A DNA stretch of 64,000 nucleotides from Bacteroidota bacterium (GCA_003650305.1 QMOV01000001.1:33978-97977), one strand, 5' to 3'. Positions 38,739 to 47,980 are shown, numbered from the stretch's first letter. Notes: generated from the sequence alone by a model not told the origin. Numbers and translations are program-made.

Positions 38739-40436
38739 ATGAAAAACATAAAAACAAAAAGGTATTTAAAATACTATTTATCTGCATTAATTATATCAGT
38801 ATCCTTCTTGGGTTGTAATGATTATTTAGATGTAGATACAGACACAGACAACCCAACTTCTGCGCCTTTAAATCAATTATTGCCTAATATTGAAATAACG
38901 GTTGCTGGTTTAGCAGATTTTAACTTTTTCAGTGGTGATATGCTTTCAGTATATACGCACCAAACTGTTGCTAGAGAAGAGCAGGATCAATATGGTACTA
39001 CGGCAGCTAATGTTTTATTAAATAATGACTGGAATAATGTTTATTTAGCATTAACAGATATGGAAACGCTTATTTCTCAAGCAGATGAAAGCGGAGACAG
39101 AGTTTATAAGGGGATTACACAAATACTTAAGGCTTACATGATGTCAGTTGCTGTAGATATGTGGGGAGATGTTCCCTTTACAGAAGCTACTTTGTTAAAA
39201 GAAGGTACAGTTAGTCCAATCTTTGATAATGGAGAAGCTATATATCAATCTGTATTAGATTTATTAGCGGAAGGAAAATCAAATGTAAATAGTGGAGAAG
39301 GACTAGTTCCAGGCATAGATGATTTTTTCTATGGTGGTTCGGCCGCACAATGGAATAAGTTTGCAAATTCTTTTAAATTAAAGTTATATAATCAGATACG
39401 ATTGTCTTCACTATTTAATCAATCAGATTTCAATGCCTTGGTAGCCGAAAATAATTTCTTTACATCTAACGCGGACGATTTTCAATTTAACCATACTGCA
39501 ACAATAGCACCTTTAGATGAGCGTAATCAACTGTTTAGAGGAGCTTATGGTGGAGCGCAAGTAACATATTATGTTAGCCCTTGGTTTTATGAAATTTTAA
39601 AAGGTATGAATCCAAATATTCATAATGGGATCGAAGATCCAAGAATTCCTTACTATTGGGCAAATCAATTAGTGCCAGGACAATTTCCTAGAGATCAAGG
39701 AGACGCTAGCACTGGAGATCCACATGCAGATTATTGGGATTCATCCACAGGGTTTTTTACAATTCGTTTTGGAAGTATTGGACCAGATAGAGATCATGCA
39801 GTACAAACTGATGCGACTTTCCCTGGTATATTCCCTTGTGGAGGTCATTATGATGACGGACAAGGTTTTGCTAGAACCATTGCTAGTGGAACTGGTTTAG
39901 CTCCGCGAAGAATGTTTACTTATGATGAATTTCTATATGTTCAAGCTGAACTTATACAAGTTGGGTTATTAGCAGGGGATTCTGCATCAAAATTAAATGA
40001 TGCAATGATTGCGAGTTTTGCAAAAGTAGATCAAGTTGTTGCTGGAACAGGGACTACACAAACTGTACCTGTATTATCAGGATCAGCTAATGTTGTTTCT
40101 TTTATAGCTAATATAAATTCAGAATATGCTGCCGCAAGTCCTGCAAAACAATTAGAAATTATTATGACTCAAAAATGGGTTGCCACATTTGGAGATCCTA
40201 TGGATCAATTTAATGATTTTAGAAGAACAGGTTATCCAATTTTAGCTGATCCATTAGGGCCTTCACCAGAATATCAATTGGATAACGAAGATGCTTGGCC
40301 TCTAACGGATAGTGAAACAGTTTTGAACAACAATTTTCAGCACACGTTTTTCTGGCCTCAAAATGAGTTAAATCTTAATCAAAATGCTCCGGCTCAAAAA
40401 GATCCGACTGCATTTAAAGTATTCTGGGATAATTAA
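38739..40436 (+). CDS. SusD/RagB-family surface lipoprotein
   Basis: SusD proteins cap the SusC barrel and bind substrate at the cell surface. The 565-residue protein has a lipoprotein signal (SVSFLGCNDYLDV, Cys about 26), a TPR-like helical scaffold, and the pattern of the SusD-like/SusD_RagB families (AYMMSVAVDMWGDVPFTEA near 130; FEYDEFL-type segment MFTYDEFLYVQAELI). At the C-terminus it reads TFGDPMDQFNDFRRTGYP and FFWPQNELNLN. It lies between susC and a Cys-rich lipoprotein in one operon. Confidence 0.92.
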   Translation: MKNIKTKRYLKYYLSALIISVSFLGCNDYLDVDTDTDNPTSAPLNQLLPNIEITVAGLADFNFFSGDMLSVYTHQTVAREEQDQYGTTAANVLLNNDWNNVYLALTDMETLISQADESGDRVYKGITQILKAYMMSVAVDMWGDVPFTEATLLKEGTVSPIFDNGEAIYQSVLDLLAEGKSNVNSGEGLVPGIDDFFYGGSAAQWNKFANSFKLKLYNQIRLSSLFNQSDFNALVAENNFFTSNADDFQFNHTATIAPLDERNQLFRGAYGGAQVTYYVSPWFYEILKGMNPNIHNGIEDPRIPYYWANQLVPGQFPRDQGDASTGDPHADYWDSSTGFFTIRFGSIGPDRDHAVQTDATFPGIFPCGGHYDDGQGFARTIASGTGLAPRRMFTYDEFLYVQAELIQVGLLAGDSASKLNDAMIASFAKVDQVVAGTGTTQTVPVLSGSANVVSFIANINSEYAAASPAKQLEIIMTQKWVATFGDPMDQFNDFRRTGYPILADPLGPSPEYQLDNEDAWPLTDSETVLNNNFQHTFFWPQNELNLNQNAPAQKDPTAFKVFWDN

Positions 40437-40448
40437 AAATAAAATATT

Positions 40449-41330
40449 ATGAAAAACATAAAACTATTATTATTTACTATTATAATTACATTTCTTGTCG
40501 TTTCTTGTGAGGACGATGGTGGGACTTCGGTAATTCCTTTAGATGAAGGTGCTGTTCCAAATATGGTTAAAGCTGCTGGATCAGAGGGTATTATTGATCT
40601 TGTAAGGCTTAATAGCGGCGAAAACATAACTCTGGAGTTTAGCGCAGAGATTGCACAAGGAAATCCGGCTTCGACAGATATTGTTGGTGTTTATACTACA
40701 TTGGCAGGACCTGTATACACTAGTACTTTATTTAGTGATGTAAGCTTGCCACAAGATTTTACAGTTACTACTAATGATATTGTTGCTGCTTTTGCAGAAC
40801 TAACTAGTACTACAGACATTTTACTAGGAGACGTTTTAACTATTACAACAAGATTTACGATGCCCGATGGTACTGTTTTAAATATAGTAGACCCTGATGG
40901 TTCTAGCGGTACAGGAACAAACATACAAACAACTGTATTATTTACTACAGTTATAAATTACCCTATTTCTTGTCCTTCTGATATTAGTGGAACTTATTTA
41001 GTATCTAGTACAGGAATTGGGTGTTGTGGAGTAGCCCCTATTACAGATTACCAATATACAGTAATTGTCACTGATAATGGTGGTGGTTCATACGCCTTAT
41101 CTGACTATTCAGGAGGTGCCTATGATGGTTTGTTTTGTGGACCATTTGGTATATGTGGTGACGCTTCAGGTGGAAATATAACTGATGTTTGTGGAACTTT
41201 AGGTGGGTCATCACCTGATTGTTGTGGTGATCTTATAACTTTTACAGGTGTTGTAAATGAAGATGGGACATGGAGTGTACAAGTCGCTAGTGGATTTGTG
41301 TTTGCCGAATCAGTTTGGACTAAGCAATAA
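40449..41330 (+). CDS. Cys-rich outer-membrane lipoprotein of the SusCD operon, unknown function
   Basis: A 293-residue lipoprotein (lipobox FLVVSCED, Cys 20). The first part, to about 175, looks like a beta-sandwich and resembles SusE/F-type binding lipoproteins in position only. The C-terminal part (about 175-293) is rich in Gly, Ser and Thr and contains eight Cys, including two CC pairs (GIGCCGV and PDCCGD), which is unusual for a periplasmic or surface protein and suggests disulfides. It starts 12 bases after susD and precedes a strong terminator. A substrate-binding role is inference; no family is recognised. Confidence 0.75.
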   Translation: MKNIKLLLFTIIITFLVVSCEDDGGTSVIPLDEGAVPNMVKAAGSEGIIDLVRLNSGENITLEFSAEIAQGNPASTDIVGVYTTLAGPVYTSTLFSDVSLPQDFTVTTNDIVAAFAELTSTTDILLGDVLTITTRFTMPDGTVLNIVDPDGSSGTGTNIQTTVLFTTVINYPISCPSDISGTYLVSSTGIGCCGVAPITDYQYTVIVTDNGGGSYALSDYSGGAYDGLFCGPFGICGDASGGNITDVCGTLGGSSPDCCGDLITFTGVVNEDGTWSVQVASGFVFAESVWTKQ

Positions 41331-41382
41331 AGAAAATTTGACAAGGTTTAAATAACATTAAAGGTTATACAAAGATAGTTTT

Positions 41383-41420
41383 AAATCTCCGAGAGTTGTA
41401 TTTCTCGGAGATTTCTGTTT
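41383..41420 (+). terminator. Terminator of the susC-susD-lipoprotein operon
   Basis: A perfect 12-bp stem (AAATCTCCGAGA with TCTCGGAGATTT) and an 8-base loop, followed by CTGTTTTT. It closes the operon before the amidohydrolase gene. Confidence 0.85.
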
Positions 41421-41534
41421 TTATAGACAGCCTCTTTTGTAATTACTGTTGTACTTGAATTTAGTGAGCTGCACATCAGAAAATTTTCCTAAATTAGAAG
41501 TTTTTAATAAATATTAACTTCTAACCAAACAATC

Positions 41535-42809
41535 ATGAAAAAAATTCTTTTTCTAGTAGCAACAATCTTCTCTTTTAGTATTACAGCGCAAAACACCTAT
41601 TTACATTGCGGAAAATTAATAGATACCGAAAATGGTATAGTACTCACAAATAAAACCATTGTTGTATCTGGCAATAAAATTGTATCAATTCACGATGGTT
41701 TTGTAGTACCAGAAAATTCAGAAGATATAATTATAGATTTAAAGGATAAAACAGTAATGCCTGGACTTATTGATATGCATGTACATATTGAAGAGGAATT
41801 AAGTCCAAAAAGATATATAGAGCCTTTTACACTTAATGAAGCAGACGTAGCCTTTAATACACTAGAATATGCAAAGACAACATTAATGGCTGGATTTACA
41901 ACTGTTAGAGATTTAGGCGGAAGTGGTGTTAATGTTTCTTTGCGTAATGCTATAAATCAAGGAAAAGTTGTTGGTCCAAGAATCTTAACAGCAGAAAAAG
42001 CCATTGGTACAACAGGAGGTCATGCCGATCCAACAAATGGAAGAAGCAAAGTATTGATGGGAGATCCAGGACCAAAAGAAGGTGTTGTAAATAGTGTTGA
42101 CGATGCAAAAAAAGCTGTAAGACAACGTTATAAAAATGGTGCAGATATGATTAAAATAACTGCTACAGGTGGTGTATTGAGCGTTGCTAGAAGTGGACAA
42201 AATCCACAGTTCACTATTGAAGAGATTAAAGCCATTTGTGAAACCGCAAAAGATTACGGAATGCATGTTGCCGCTCATGCACATGGAGATGAAGGTATGC
42301 AACGTGCTATTTTAGGTGGTGTAAAAACCATTGAACATGGCACTTTAATGAGTGAAAAAACAATGGAATTAATGAAAAAACATTACGTGTACTATGTCCC
42401 AACAATTACTGCAGGAAAATCGGTAGAAGCTAAAGCAAAAATTAAAGGATTTTTTCCAGAAATAATTGTGCCTAAAGCATTAGCCATAGGGCCAAAAATT
42501 CAGGACACATTTGGAAAGGCATACGCTAAAGGTGTAAATATTGCATTTGGCACAGATGCTGGTGTTTTTGACCATGGAGAGAACGGAAAAGAATTTGGTT
42601 ATATGGTTGAAGCTGGAATGCCAGCAATCGAAACTATTCAATCAGCAACCATTACTAACGCTGAAGTTTTACAATTAGATAGTCTTGGACAAATTGCTGT
42701 TGGTTTTCTTGCTGATATCGTAGCTACAGATGAAAATCCAATCCAAAATATTCATACTATGGAAAATGTTGTTTTTGTAATGAAAGAAGGGAAAGTATAT
42801 AAGCAATAA
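41535..42809 (+). CDS. Exported amidohydrolase (imidazolonepropionase/prolidase-like)
   Basis: A secreted metal-dependent hydrolase of the amidohydrolase superfamily. The 424-residue protein has a signal peptide (1-19, SFSITAQ). Metal-ligand motifs are complete: HxH (DMHVHIEEE, His 82 and 84), a Lys that may be carboxylated (DMIKITATGGVLS, about 204), His in HVAAHAHGD (about 244) and in TIEHGT, and the Asp in FGTDAGVFDHG (about 338). Members of this exported subgroup cleave dipeptides such as Xaa-Pro, but the substrate cannot be read here. It follows the SusCD operon after a terminator and may process the imported ligand (inference). Confidence 0.85.
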   Translation: MKKILFLVATIFSFSITAQNTYLHCGKLIDTENGIVLTNKTIVVSGNKIVSIHDGFVVPENSEDIIIDLKDKTVMPGLIDMHVHIEEELSPKRYIEPFTLNEADVAFNTLEYAKTTLMAGFTTVRDLGGSGVNVSLRNAINQGKVVGPRILTAEKAIGTTGGHADPTNGRSKVLMGDPGPKEGVVNSVDDAKKAVRQRYKNGADMIKITATGGVLSVARSGQNPQFTIEEIKAICETAKDYGMHVAAHAHGDEGMQRAILGGVKTIEHGTLMSEKTMELMKKHYVYYVPTITAGKSVEAKAKIKGFFPEIIVPKALAIGPKIQDTFGKAYAKGVNIAFGTDAGVFDHGENGKEFGYMVEAGMPAIETIQSATITNAEVLQLDSLGQIAVGFLADIVATDENPIQNIHTMENVVFVMKEGKVYKQ

Positions 42810-42833
42810 GTGTATTTATATATAGCTTTTTTA

Positions 42834-43334
42834 TTATTCAGAAACGTTCTTGTTTCGATGTATAAAACTTGCAGTAAGTATCATGATCATTCCAGTGGTT
42901 ACTGAAAGATCTGCCATATTAAAAATACCAGTTCTAAAGACACCACCTAAATCTATATGAAAAAAATCGGTAACTTCACCATACATCATTCTGTCATATA
43001 TGTTTGCAAATCCACCCCCTAGAATACAAGAAAAACCAATTAGAGAAAGCTTATCGATTGTTTTGTCATTAAAAACATAACGCAAAACAAACCCTAATAC
43101 TGCAATTGGTAAAATAAGGAGTAGAATTATTTTTAAGGTTGGGTTTAATTCACTTCCCATACCTAAAAAAGCACCAGAGTTTTCAACATTAGTTAGTATA
43201 AATTTTTCGCCTAAGAGTTGAGTTTCTTTAAAAGGTTCAACATTGGCTCTAACCCAAAATTTTGAGATTTGGTCGATAGCAATGTTAAAAATAATTAGAA
43301 CACTAATAAAAATTGAACGACGCGATAGTTTCAT
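42834..43334 (-). CDS. lspA: Lipoprotein signal peptidase LspA
   Basis: LspA is the membrane aspartic protease that cleaves signal peptides from diacylated prolipoproteins. It has four TM helices and the catalytic Asp pair in NIYDRMMYGEVTDFF and FNMADLSVTTG; NVENSGAFLG is the other conserved segment. I start at 43334 (MKLSRRSIFISVLII, 166 residues), because the frame is open 13 codons upstream only by running into fabD. The gap to fabD is 7 bases, so the two are co-transcribed. It serves the many lipoproteins in this window. Confidence 0.93.
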   Translation of the reverse strand: MKLSRRSIFISVLIIFNIAIDQISKFWVRANVEPFKETQLLGEKFILTNVENSGAFLGMGSELNPTLKIILLLILPIAVLGFVLRYVFNDKTIDKLSLIGFSCILGGGFANIYDRMMYGEVTDFFHIDLGGVFRTGIFNMADLSVTTGMIMILTASFIHRNKNVSE

Positions 43335-43341
43335 ATTAAGT

Positions 43342-44229
43342 TTAAATTTCAAAAATTGCTGAAGCTGTTTCAACTTCTCTATTAATTTTACGCACTAAAC
43401 CTTGTAATACCTTTCCTGGACCAACTTCGGTAAAATGTGTTGCTCCATCAGCAATCATTTGTTGAACAGATTGTGTCCAACGAACAGGAGATGTTAATTG
43501 CGAAATTAAATTTGCTTTTATTTCGGTTTCTTTTGTAACAGCATTTGCAGTTACATTTTGATAAATAGGACAATTAGGTTTACTAAACGTAGTGTTTTCT
43601 ATTGCAGCAGCTAATTCTTCTCTAGCAGGTTCCATTAAAGGCGAGTGGAACGCACCACCAACAGGAAGTACTAAAGCACGACGTGCACCTGCTTCCTTTA
43701 AAGTTTCACAAGCTTTATTTATAGTATCAATATCTCCCGAAATTACTAATTGCCCAGGACAATTATAATTTGCAGCAACTACAATGCCTTCGGTAGAGGC
43801 ACATATTTTTTCTACAACTTTATCTTCTAAACCTAACACAGCAGCCATTGTGCTTTCTTGCATTTCACAAGCTTTTTGCATTGCTAAAGCACGTTGTGAA
43901 ACTAATTTTAAACCATCTTCAAAAGTTAAAGCACTATTTGCAACTAATGCCGAAAATTCACCAAGCGAGTGTCCTGCAACCATATCTGGTTTAAAACTTT
44001 CCCCTATAGTTTTAGCTAAAATAACTGAGTGTAGAAAAATTGCTAGTTGCGTAACTTTAGTTTGTTTAAGATCTTCAGCAGAACCTTCAAACATAATGTC
44101 TGTAATGTTAAACCCAAGATTATCATTGGCTTTTTCAAATAGTTCTTGGGCTAAAGGAGAGTTTTCGTAAAGGTCTAAACCCATTCCTGAAAACTGTGCA
44201 CCTTGACCTGGAAATATATATGCGTTCAT
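43342..44229 (-). CDS. fabD: Malonyl-CoA:ACP transacylase FabD
   Basis: FabD loads malonyl groups onto acyl carrier protein for fatty acid synthesis. The 295-residue protein has the N-terminal IFPGQGAQFSGMG motif, the nucleophile Ser in GHSLGEFSALVA (about 92), an Arg in the SQRALAMQKA helix, and the catalytic His in GGAFHSPLM (about 200). It has a TATTTTTG promoter and is followed by lspA. Confidence 0.96.
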   Translation of the reverse strand: MNAYIFPGQGAQFSGMGLDLYENSPLAQELFEKANDNLGFNITDIMFEGSAEDLKQTKVTQLAIFLHSVILAKTIGESFKPDMVAGHSLGEFSALVANSALTFEDGLKLVSQRALAMQKACEMQESTMAAVLGLEDKVVEKICASTEGIVVAANYNCPGQLVISGDIDTINKACETLKEAGARRALVLPVGGAFHSPLMEPAREELAAAIENTTFSKPNCPIYQNVTANAVTKETEIKANLISQLTSPVRWTQSVQQMIADGATHFTEVGPGKVLQGLVRKINREVETASAIFEI

Positions 44230-44250
44230 TTAACTATAGATTTAAAACTC

Positions 44251-44258
44251 CAAAAATA
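44251..44258 (-). promoter_or_regulatory. Putative -7 promoter element of fabD-lspA
   Basis: TATTTTTG on the minus strand, 21 bases before the fabD ATG, matches TAnnTTTG. Confidence 0.5.
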
Positions 44259-44381
44259 GGAATAATATGGTTATGAGTGTTTTTTGTTTTAAACGAAAAT
44301 TTTCAAATTTAATTTAAGAATTTTTGGAATTTCGTTTAATGTTATGATATAGTCAGTAATAATTGATTATATTAGTAGTTA

Positions 44382-44420
44382 AACGAAGGTAGTTGTTTTT
44401 TCTTACAAAGTCAAGTGTAA
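44382..44420 (+). repeat. Short dispersed repeat, copy 1
   Basis: AACGAAGGTAGTTGTTTTTT and the following 19 bases (ending CAAGTGTAA) align with 56721-56759 at roughly 80 per cent identity with small indels. Both copies are intergenic and in the same orientation. Origin unknown. Confidence 0.5.
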
Positions 44421-44435
44421 TACATTTGCAGGTTA

Positions 44436-46112
44436 TTATTCATCAGCTTTCCATCCAGGTCCTTTAACCACTTGTCCTGGTAGTTCGCCAGTATGTTCAC
44501 CGTCTTTTAAAACTTGTGTGCCATTTACAAATACATGTACCATTCCTGTTGCAAATTGTTGAGGGTTATCAAATGTGGCATGATCCTGAATCTCTTCTGG
44601 ATTAAAAATTGCTAAATCAGCAAAGTAACCTATTTTAAGTGATGCTCGTTTTTTTATTTTTAAATTGGTGGCTGGTAATGTTGTTAGTTTATATATAGCT
44701 TCTTCTAAAGAAATTACCTTTTCATCTCTTACATATTTACCCAAAAGTCTTGAAAAATTTCCATAAGCGCGAGGATGTGTGCTGGATTTTAGGAATTCGC
44801 CTTCAGGAGCTTGTGATCCAGCATCAGAGCCAAAACTCATATATGGTAAGGCGATTTGTTTTTTTACATTCTCTTCCGACATTAAAAAATAAACCGTTCC
44901 TACTCTGCTTCCATCCTGGATTACTAAATCCATAGCAGTTTCTTCAGGCGACAGATTTCGCATTTTAGCAACTTCAGCCAGCGTTTTACCAGTTAAATAT
45001 TTTAAACTATCATTTTTAAACCCAACGAGTAATAATTTTTCAGCAGATCCTGCTGCATACATTAAATTTTCCCATTCATCAGTTGGTGCAGTCATTTCTT
45101 TTAAAACTTTTTTTCTAATTTCAGGATTTTGCAAACGTTCTGCCCATTTATCGTAACCTCCTTCTTGAACCCAAGGTGGCATTGAAGCATCCAACCCTGT
45201 GGATCCAGCAATATAAGTGTACATATTTGTGGTTATTTCTATTCCAGCTGCTCTGGCAGAATCAATCTTTTTAACAACAGCATTAAATTTATTCCAGTTT
45301 TCCTTGCCACTCATTTTAAGATGATACACTTCGGCATTTAGATTGGCCTCTTTTGCAATTGTAATGAATTCATCCAGACTTTCTAAAAGTCTGTTGCCTT
45401 CACTTCTTATGTGCGAAATATACATGCCATCGTATTCGGCTGCGACTTTACACAATTCTATTAATTCTTGGGTTGTGGAGTAAAAAGCTGGCGCATATAT
45501 TAACGAAGAGCCAACTCCTAAAGCACCTTCTTCCATGGCTTCTCTTACCATAAACCGCATGGAATCGAGTTCTTTTTCTGTGGCTTCCCTATCTTCGAAT
45601 CCAACTGTGTTAATCCGTAAAGTTGTTGCGCCTACAAATGAAGCAACATTAGGAGAAATGCCTTTGTTGACTAAAAATTGAAGGTACTCTGCAAGCGTTG
45701 TCCATTCGATATCAAATTTAATGTCATCTTGATTGTCTTGAGCTTGTTTTTTAACTGCATCTGTAAGTGGTCCCATAGACCATCCTTCGCCAAAGACTTC
45801 AAGAGTGACACCTTGACGAATATCACTTTTAGATTTGCCATCTTCTATTAAAGATTCTGTGGCCCAACTTAACATGTTTATAAAACCAGGAACAACGACC
45901 AAGCCAGTCGCATCAATTTCTAATTTCCCTTTTGCATTAAGATTGCCTATTGCAGCAATCGTGTCTGCATTAATGCCTACATCTCCTGTATAGGAAGCTT
46001 TGCCTGAGCCATCAATTATTTGACCGCTTTTGATTAAAATATCGTAGGTTTCTGGTGAAGAGCATCCAGATAAAATAAGGATAAATAGATAAATTATATT
46101 TATTGATTTCAT
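44436..46112 (-). CDS. Lipoprotein amidohydrolase, D-aminoacylase-like, lacking the HxH motif
   Basis: The 558-residue protein has a lipoprotein signal (ILSGCSSP, Cys 17) and the overall pattern of N-acyl-D-amino-acid deacylases: GQIIDGSGKASYTGDVGI, the central segments YISHIRSEG and AEVYHLKMSG (two His ligands), FGSDAGSQAPEG (Asp) and the C-terminal NLKIKKRASLKIGYFADLAI. The usual PGFIDxHxH is replaced by PGFINMLSWATES (about 75-87), and the usual metal-ligand Cys position appears as LEVFGEG. So the alpha-metal site is absent or rebuilt. It is probably periplasmic or outer-membrane anchored; substrate unknown. No close operon partner. Confidence 0.8.
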   Translation of the reverse strand: MKSINIIYLFILILSGCSSPETYDILIKSGQIIDGSGKASYTGDVGINADTIAAIGNLNAKGKLEIDATGLVVVPGFINMLSWATESLIEDGKSKSDIRQGVTLEVFGEGWSMGPLTDAVKKQAQDNQDDIKFDIEWTTLAEYLQFLVNKGISPNVASFVGATTLRINTVGFEDREATEKELDSMRFMVREAMEEGALGVGSSLIYAPAFYSTTQELIELCKVAAEYDGMYISHIRSEGNRLLESLDEFITIAKEANLNAEVYHLKMSGKENWNKFNAVVKKIDSARAAGIEITTNMYTYIAGSTGLDASMPPWVQEGGYDKWAERLQNPEIRKKVLKEMTAPTDEWENLMYAAGSAEKLLLVGFKNDSLKYLTGKTLAEVAKMRNLSPEETAMDLVIQDGSRVGTVYFLMSEENVKKQIALPYMSFGSDAGSQAPEGEFLKSSTHPRAYGNFSRLLGKYVRDEKVISLEEAIYKLTTLPATNLKIKKRASLKIGYFADLAIFNPEEIQDHATFDNPQQFATGMVHVFVNGTQVLKDGEHTGELPGQVVKGPGWKADE

Positions 46113-46192
46113 AAGTGTGATAGTTAGTGTGAATTAAAACTATTGAACTCCTGAAAGTTAGGCGTTTTAACTTAAAAAATCTAATAGAAGGA

Positions 46193-47107
46193 TTATTTCT
46201 TCACATAAGTCAAAAACGAAAAAGCATGTTCATGCTTGTCATCTACATCATGAAATGTATTATTGGTTTCTTCCCAAATCGCAGTATCAATTTTTGGAAA
46301 GAGCGTATCAGCTTCAAAGTTTTCGTGTACACGAGTGAGTTCAATTTTATCAGCAAAATTCATCGCTTGTTTGTAGATGTCGCCACCACCAATTATAAAA
46401 GGTTGCCTGTCGTTTTCAGCAGTATCTATAGCTTCTTCTAAAGAATTAACAAGAAATACACCATTAGGAACTTGGTAGTTTTCTTGCCTTGTAATAACCA
46501 CATGTGTTCTATTTGGTAAAGGTTTTGGGAAACTCTCAAAAGTTTTACGTCCCATTATAATATGATGTCCATTAGTTAGGCTTTTAAAACGTTTTAAGTC
46601 ATCTCTTAAATGCCAAATGAGTTTGTTGTCTTTACCAATAGCATCGTTCTCTCCTGCAGCAACAATAATGGTAAGTTCAGAGTTTTTTTTTGAAACGGCT
46701 TTTGTTTCATTGTACGCTTCGCTTTGCGCCATAAGCGTTTCCTCTTTAATAAATTTTTGCTTTAATTTTTCTATTCTCAATTGTTGTTGCGCTGTTAACT
46801 TATCTAACTGTTCTTGTTCCCATTGTTTACCCATAAATTTATGAGTCACAAAGACATTGAATGTGTGATATAAGAATAAAAATAACCAAAGTAAAATGGC
46901 AAATACAAACCAATTGATATCAAAAAGCTTAAGGTCTTTACCAATGCCTAAAACTAAATTAGCAAGTATTAAAAACAGAGAGCCGATTAAAAAAATGACA
47001 AAATGAATGTATAATCGCTTTTTTTGATTTACACGACGTTGTGCATTTTGGATCAACTCCAATTGCTCTTTATCTATTTGTGGTACGTCTTTTTTTTTAC
47101 CGAACAT
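46193..47107 (-). CDS. Dihydrofolate reductase with N-terminal 2TM domain
   Basis: The C-terminal 161 residues (144-304) are a complete dihydrofolate reductase: LTIIVAAGENDAIGKDNKLI, WHLRDDLKRFKSLT, IIMGRKTFESFPKPLPNR, and the NADPH-binding FIIGGGDIYKQAM. It regenerates tetrahydrofolate for thymidylate synthesis by thyA, 8 bases upstream. Residues about 18-95 form a 2TM domain with helices at about 33-53 and 63-83, followed by a charged, coiled-coil-like linker (96-140). DHFR is normally soluble and about 160 residues, so this is a membrane-tethered fusion. An in-frame ATG at residue 126 could also give a soluble form. Confidence 0.88.
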   Translation of the reverse strand: MFGKKKDVPQIDKEQLELIQNAQRRVNQKKRLYIHFVIFLIGSLFLILANLVLGIGKDLKLFDINWFVFAILLWLFLFLYHTFNVFVTHKFMGKQWEQEQLDKLTAQQQLRIEKLKQKFIKEETLMAQSEAYNETKAVSKKNSELTIIVAAGENDAIGKDNKLIWHLRDDLKRFKSLTNGHHIIMGRKTFESFPKPLPNRTHVVITRQENYQVPNGVFLVNSLEEAIDTAENDRQPFIIGGGDIYKQAMNFADKIELTRVHENFEADTLFPKIDTAIWEETNNTFHDVDDKHEHAFSFLTYVKK

Positions 47108-47115
47108 AATTATAT

Positions 47116-47940
47116 TTAAACAGCCACAACACCTTTAATATGTGGATGCGGATTGTAATTTACTAATTTAAAATCTTCAAACTCAAACTCAAAAATATCT
47201 TTAACATCTGGATTTAAAATCATTTTTGGTAGAGGTCTTAAATCACGAGATAATTGCAATCCCAGTTGCTCCAAATGATTGCTGTAAATGTGAGCGTCAC
47301 CAAATGTATGGATAAATTCTCCAGCTTGGTAACCACAAACTTGAGCAATCATCATGGTAAATAATGCATAAGATGCAATGTTAAAAGGAACACCAAGAAA
47401 GATGTCTGCACTACGTTGGTAGAGTTGACAGGATAATTTTCCGTCAGCAACATAAAACTGAAAAAATGCGTGACAAGGTGGTAAAGCCGCTTTACCATTG
47501 GCAACATTCTCGCTAAACGATATTGATGTGTCAGGTAAAACCGATGGATTCCAGGCAGAAACAATCATTCTACGACTATCAGGATTATTTTTTAACGAAT
47601 AAATTGCGTTTTTTATTTGGTCGATATCATCATTGTTCCAATTGCGCCATTGGTGACCATAAACTGGGCCCAAATCTCCATTCTCATCTGCCCAATCGTT
47701 CCAAATGCGTACACCATTTTCGGTTAAATAGTTAATATTAGTATCACCTTTTAAAAACCAAAGTAGTTCGTAAACTATAGATTTTAAGTGTAGCTTTTTT
47801 GTAGTTACCATTGGAAAACCCTCACTTAAATCGAAACGCATTTGGTAACCAAATACACTTTTGGTTCCTGTTCCTGTTCGGTCGCTTTTTTGGTTTCCGT
47901 TTTTTAAAACGTGTTTAACAAGATCGTGATATTGTTTCAT
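47116..47940 (-). CDS. thyA: Thymidylate synthase ThyA
   Basis: ThyA methylates dUMP to dTMP with methylene-tetrahydrofolate, giving dihydrofolate that the next gene reduces. The 274-residue protein has [18 protein letters not shown], the catalytic Cys in [12 protein letters not shown] (about 156), [20 protein letters not shown] and the C-terminal [10 protein letters not shown]. It is in one minus-strand run with the permease and 2TM-DHFR genes. Confidence 0.96.
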   Translation of the reverse strand: MKQYHDLVKHVLKNGNQKSDRTGTGTKSVFGYQMRFDLSEGFPMVTTKKLHLKSIVYELLWFLKGDTNINYLTENGVRIWNDWADENGDLGPVYGHQWRNWNNDDIDQIKNAIYSLKNNPDSRRMIVSAWNPSVLPDTSISFSENVANGKAALPPCHAFFQFYVADGKLSCQLYQRSADIFLGVPFNIASYALFTMMIAQVCGYQAGEFIHTFGDAHIYSNHLEQLGLQLSRDLRPLPKMILNPDVKDIFEFEFEDFKLVNYNPHPHIKGVVAV

Positions 47941-47980
47941 ACTTCATCTTCCGTCTTCCCAAAGGGAAGAAATTTATAAA

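Noticed and set aside
43784..44170. 128-codon plus-strand frame opposite fabD
   Set aside because: Antisense to the catalytic region of fabD, with low-complexity translation and no start context or partner.
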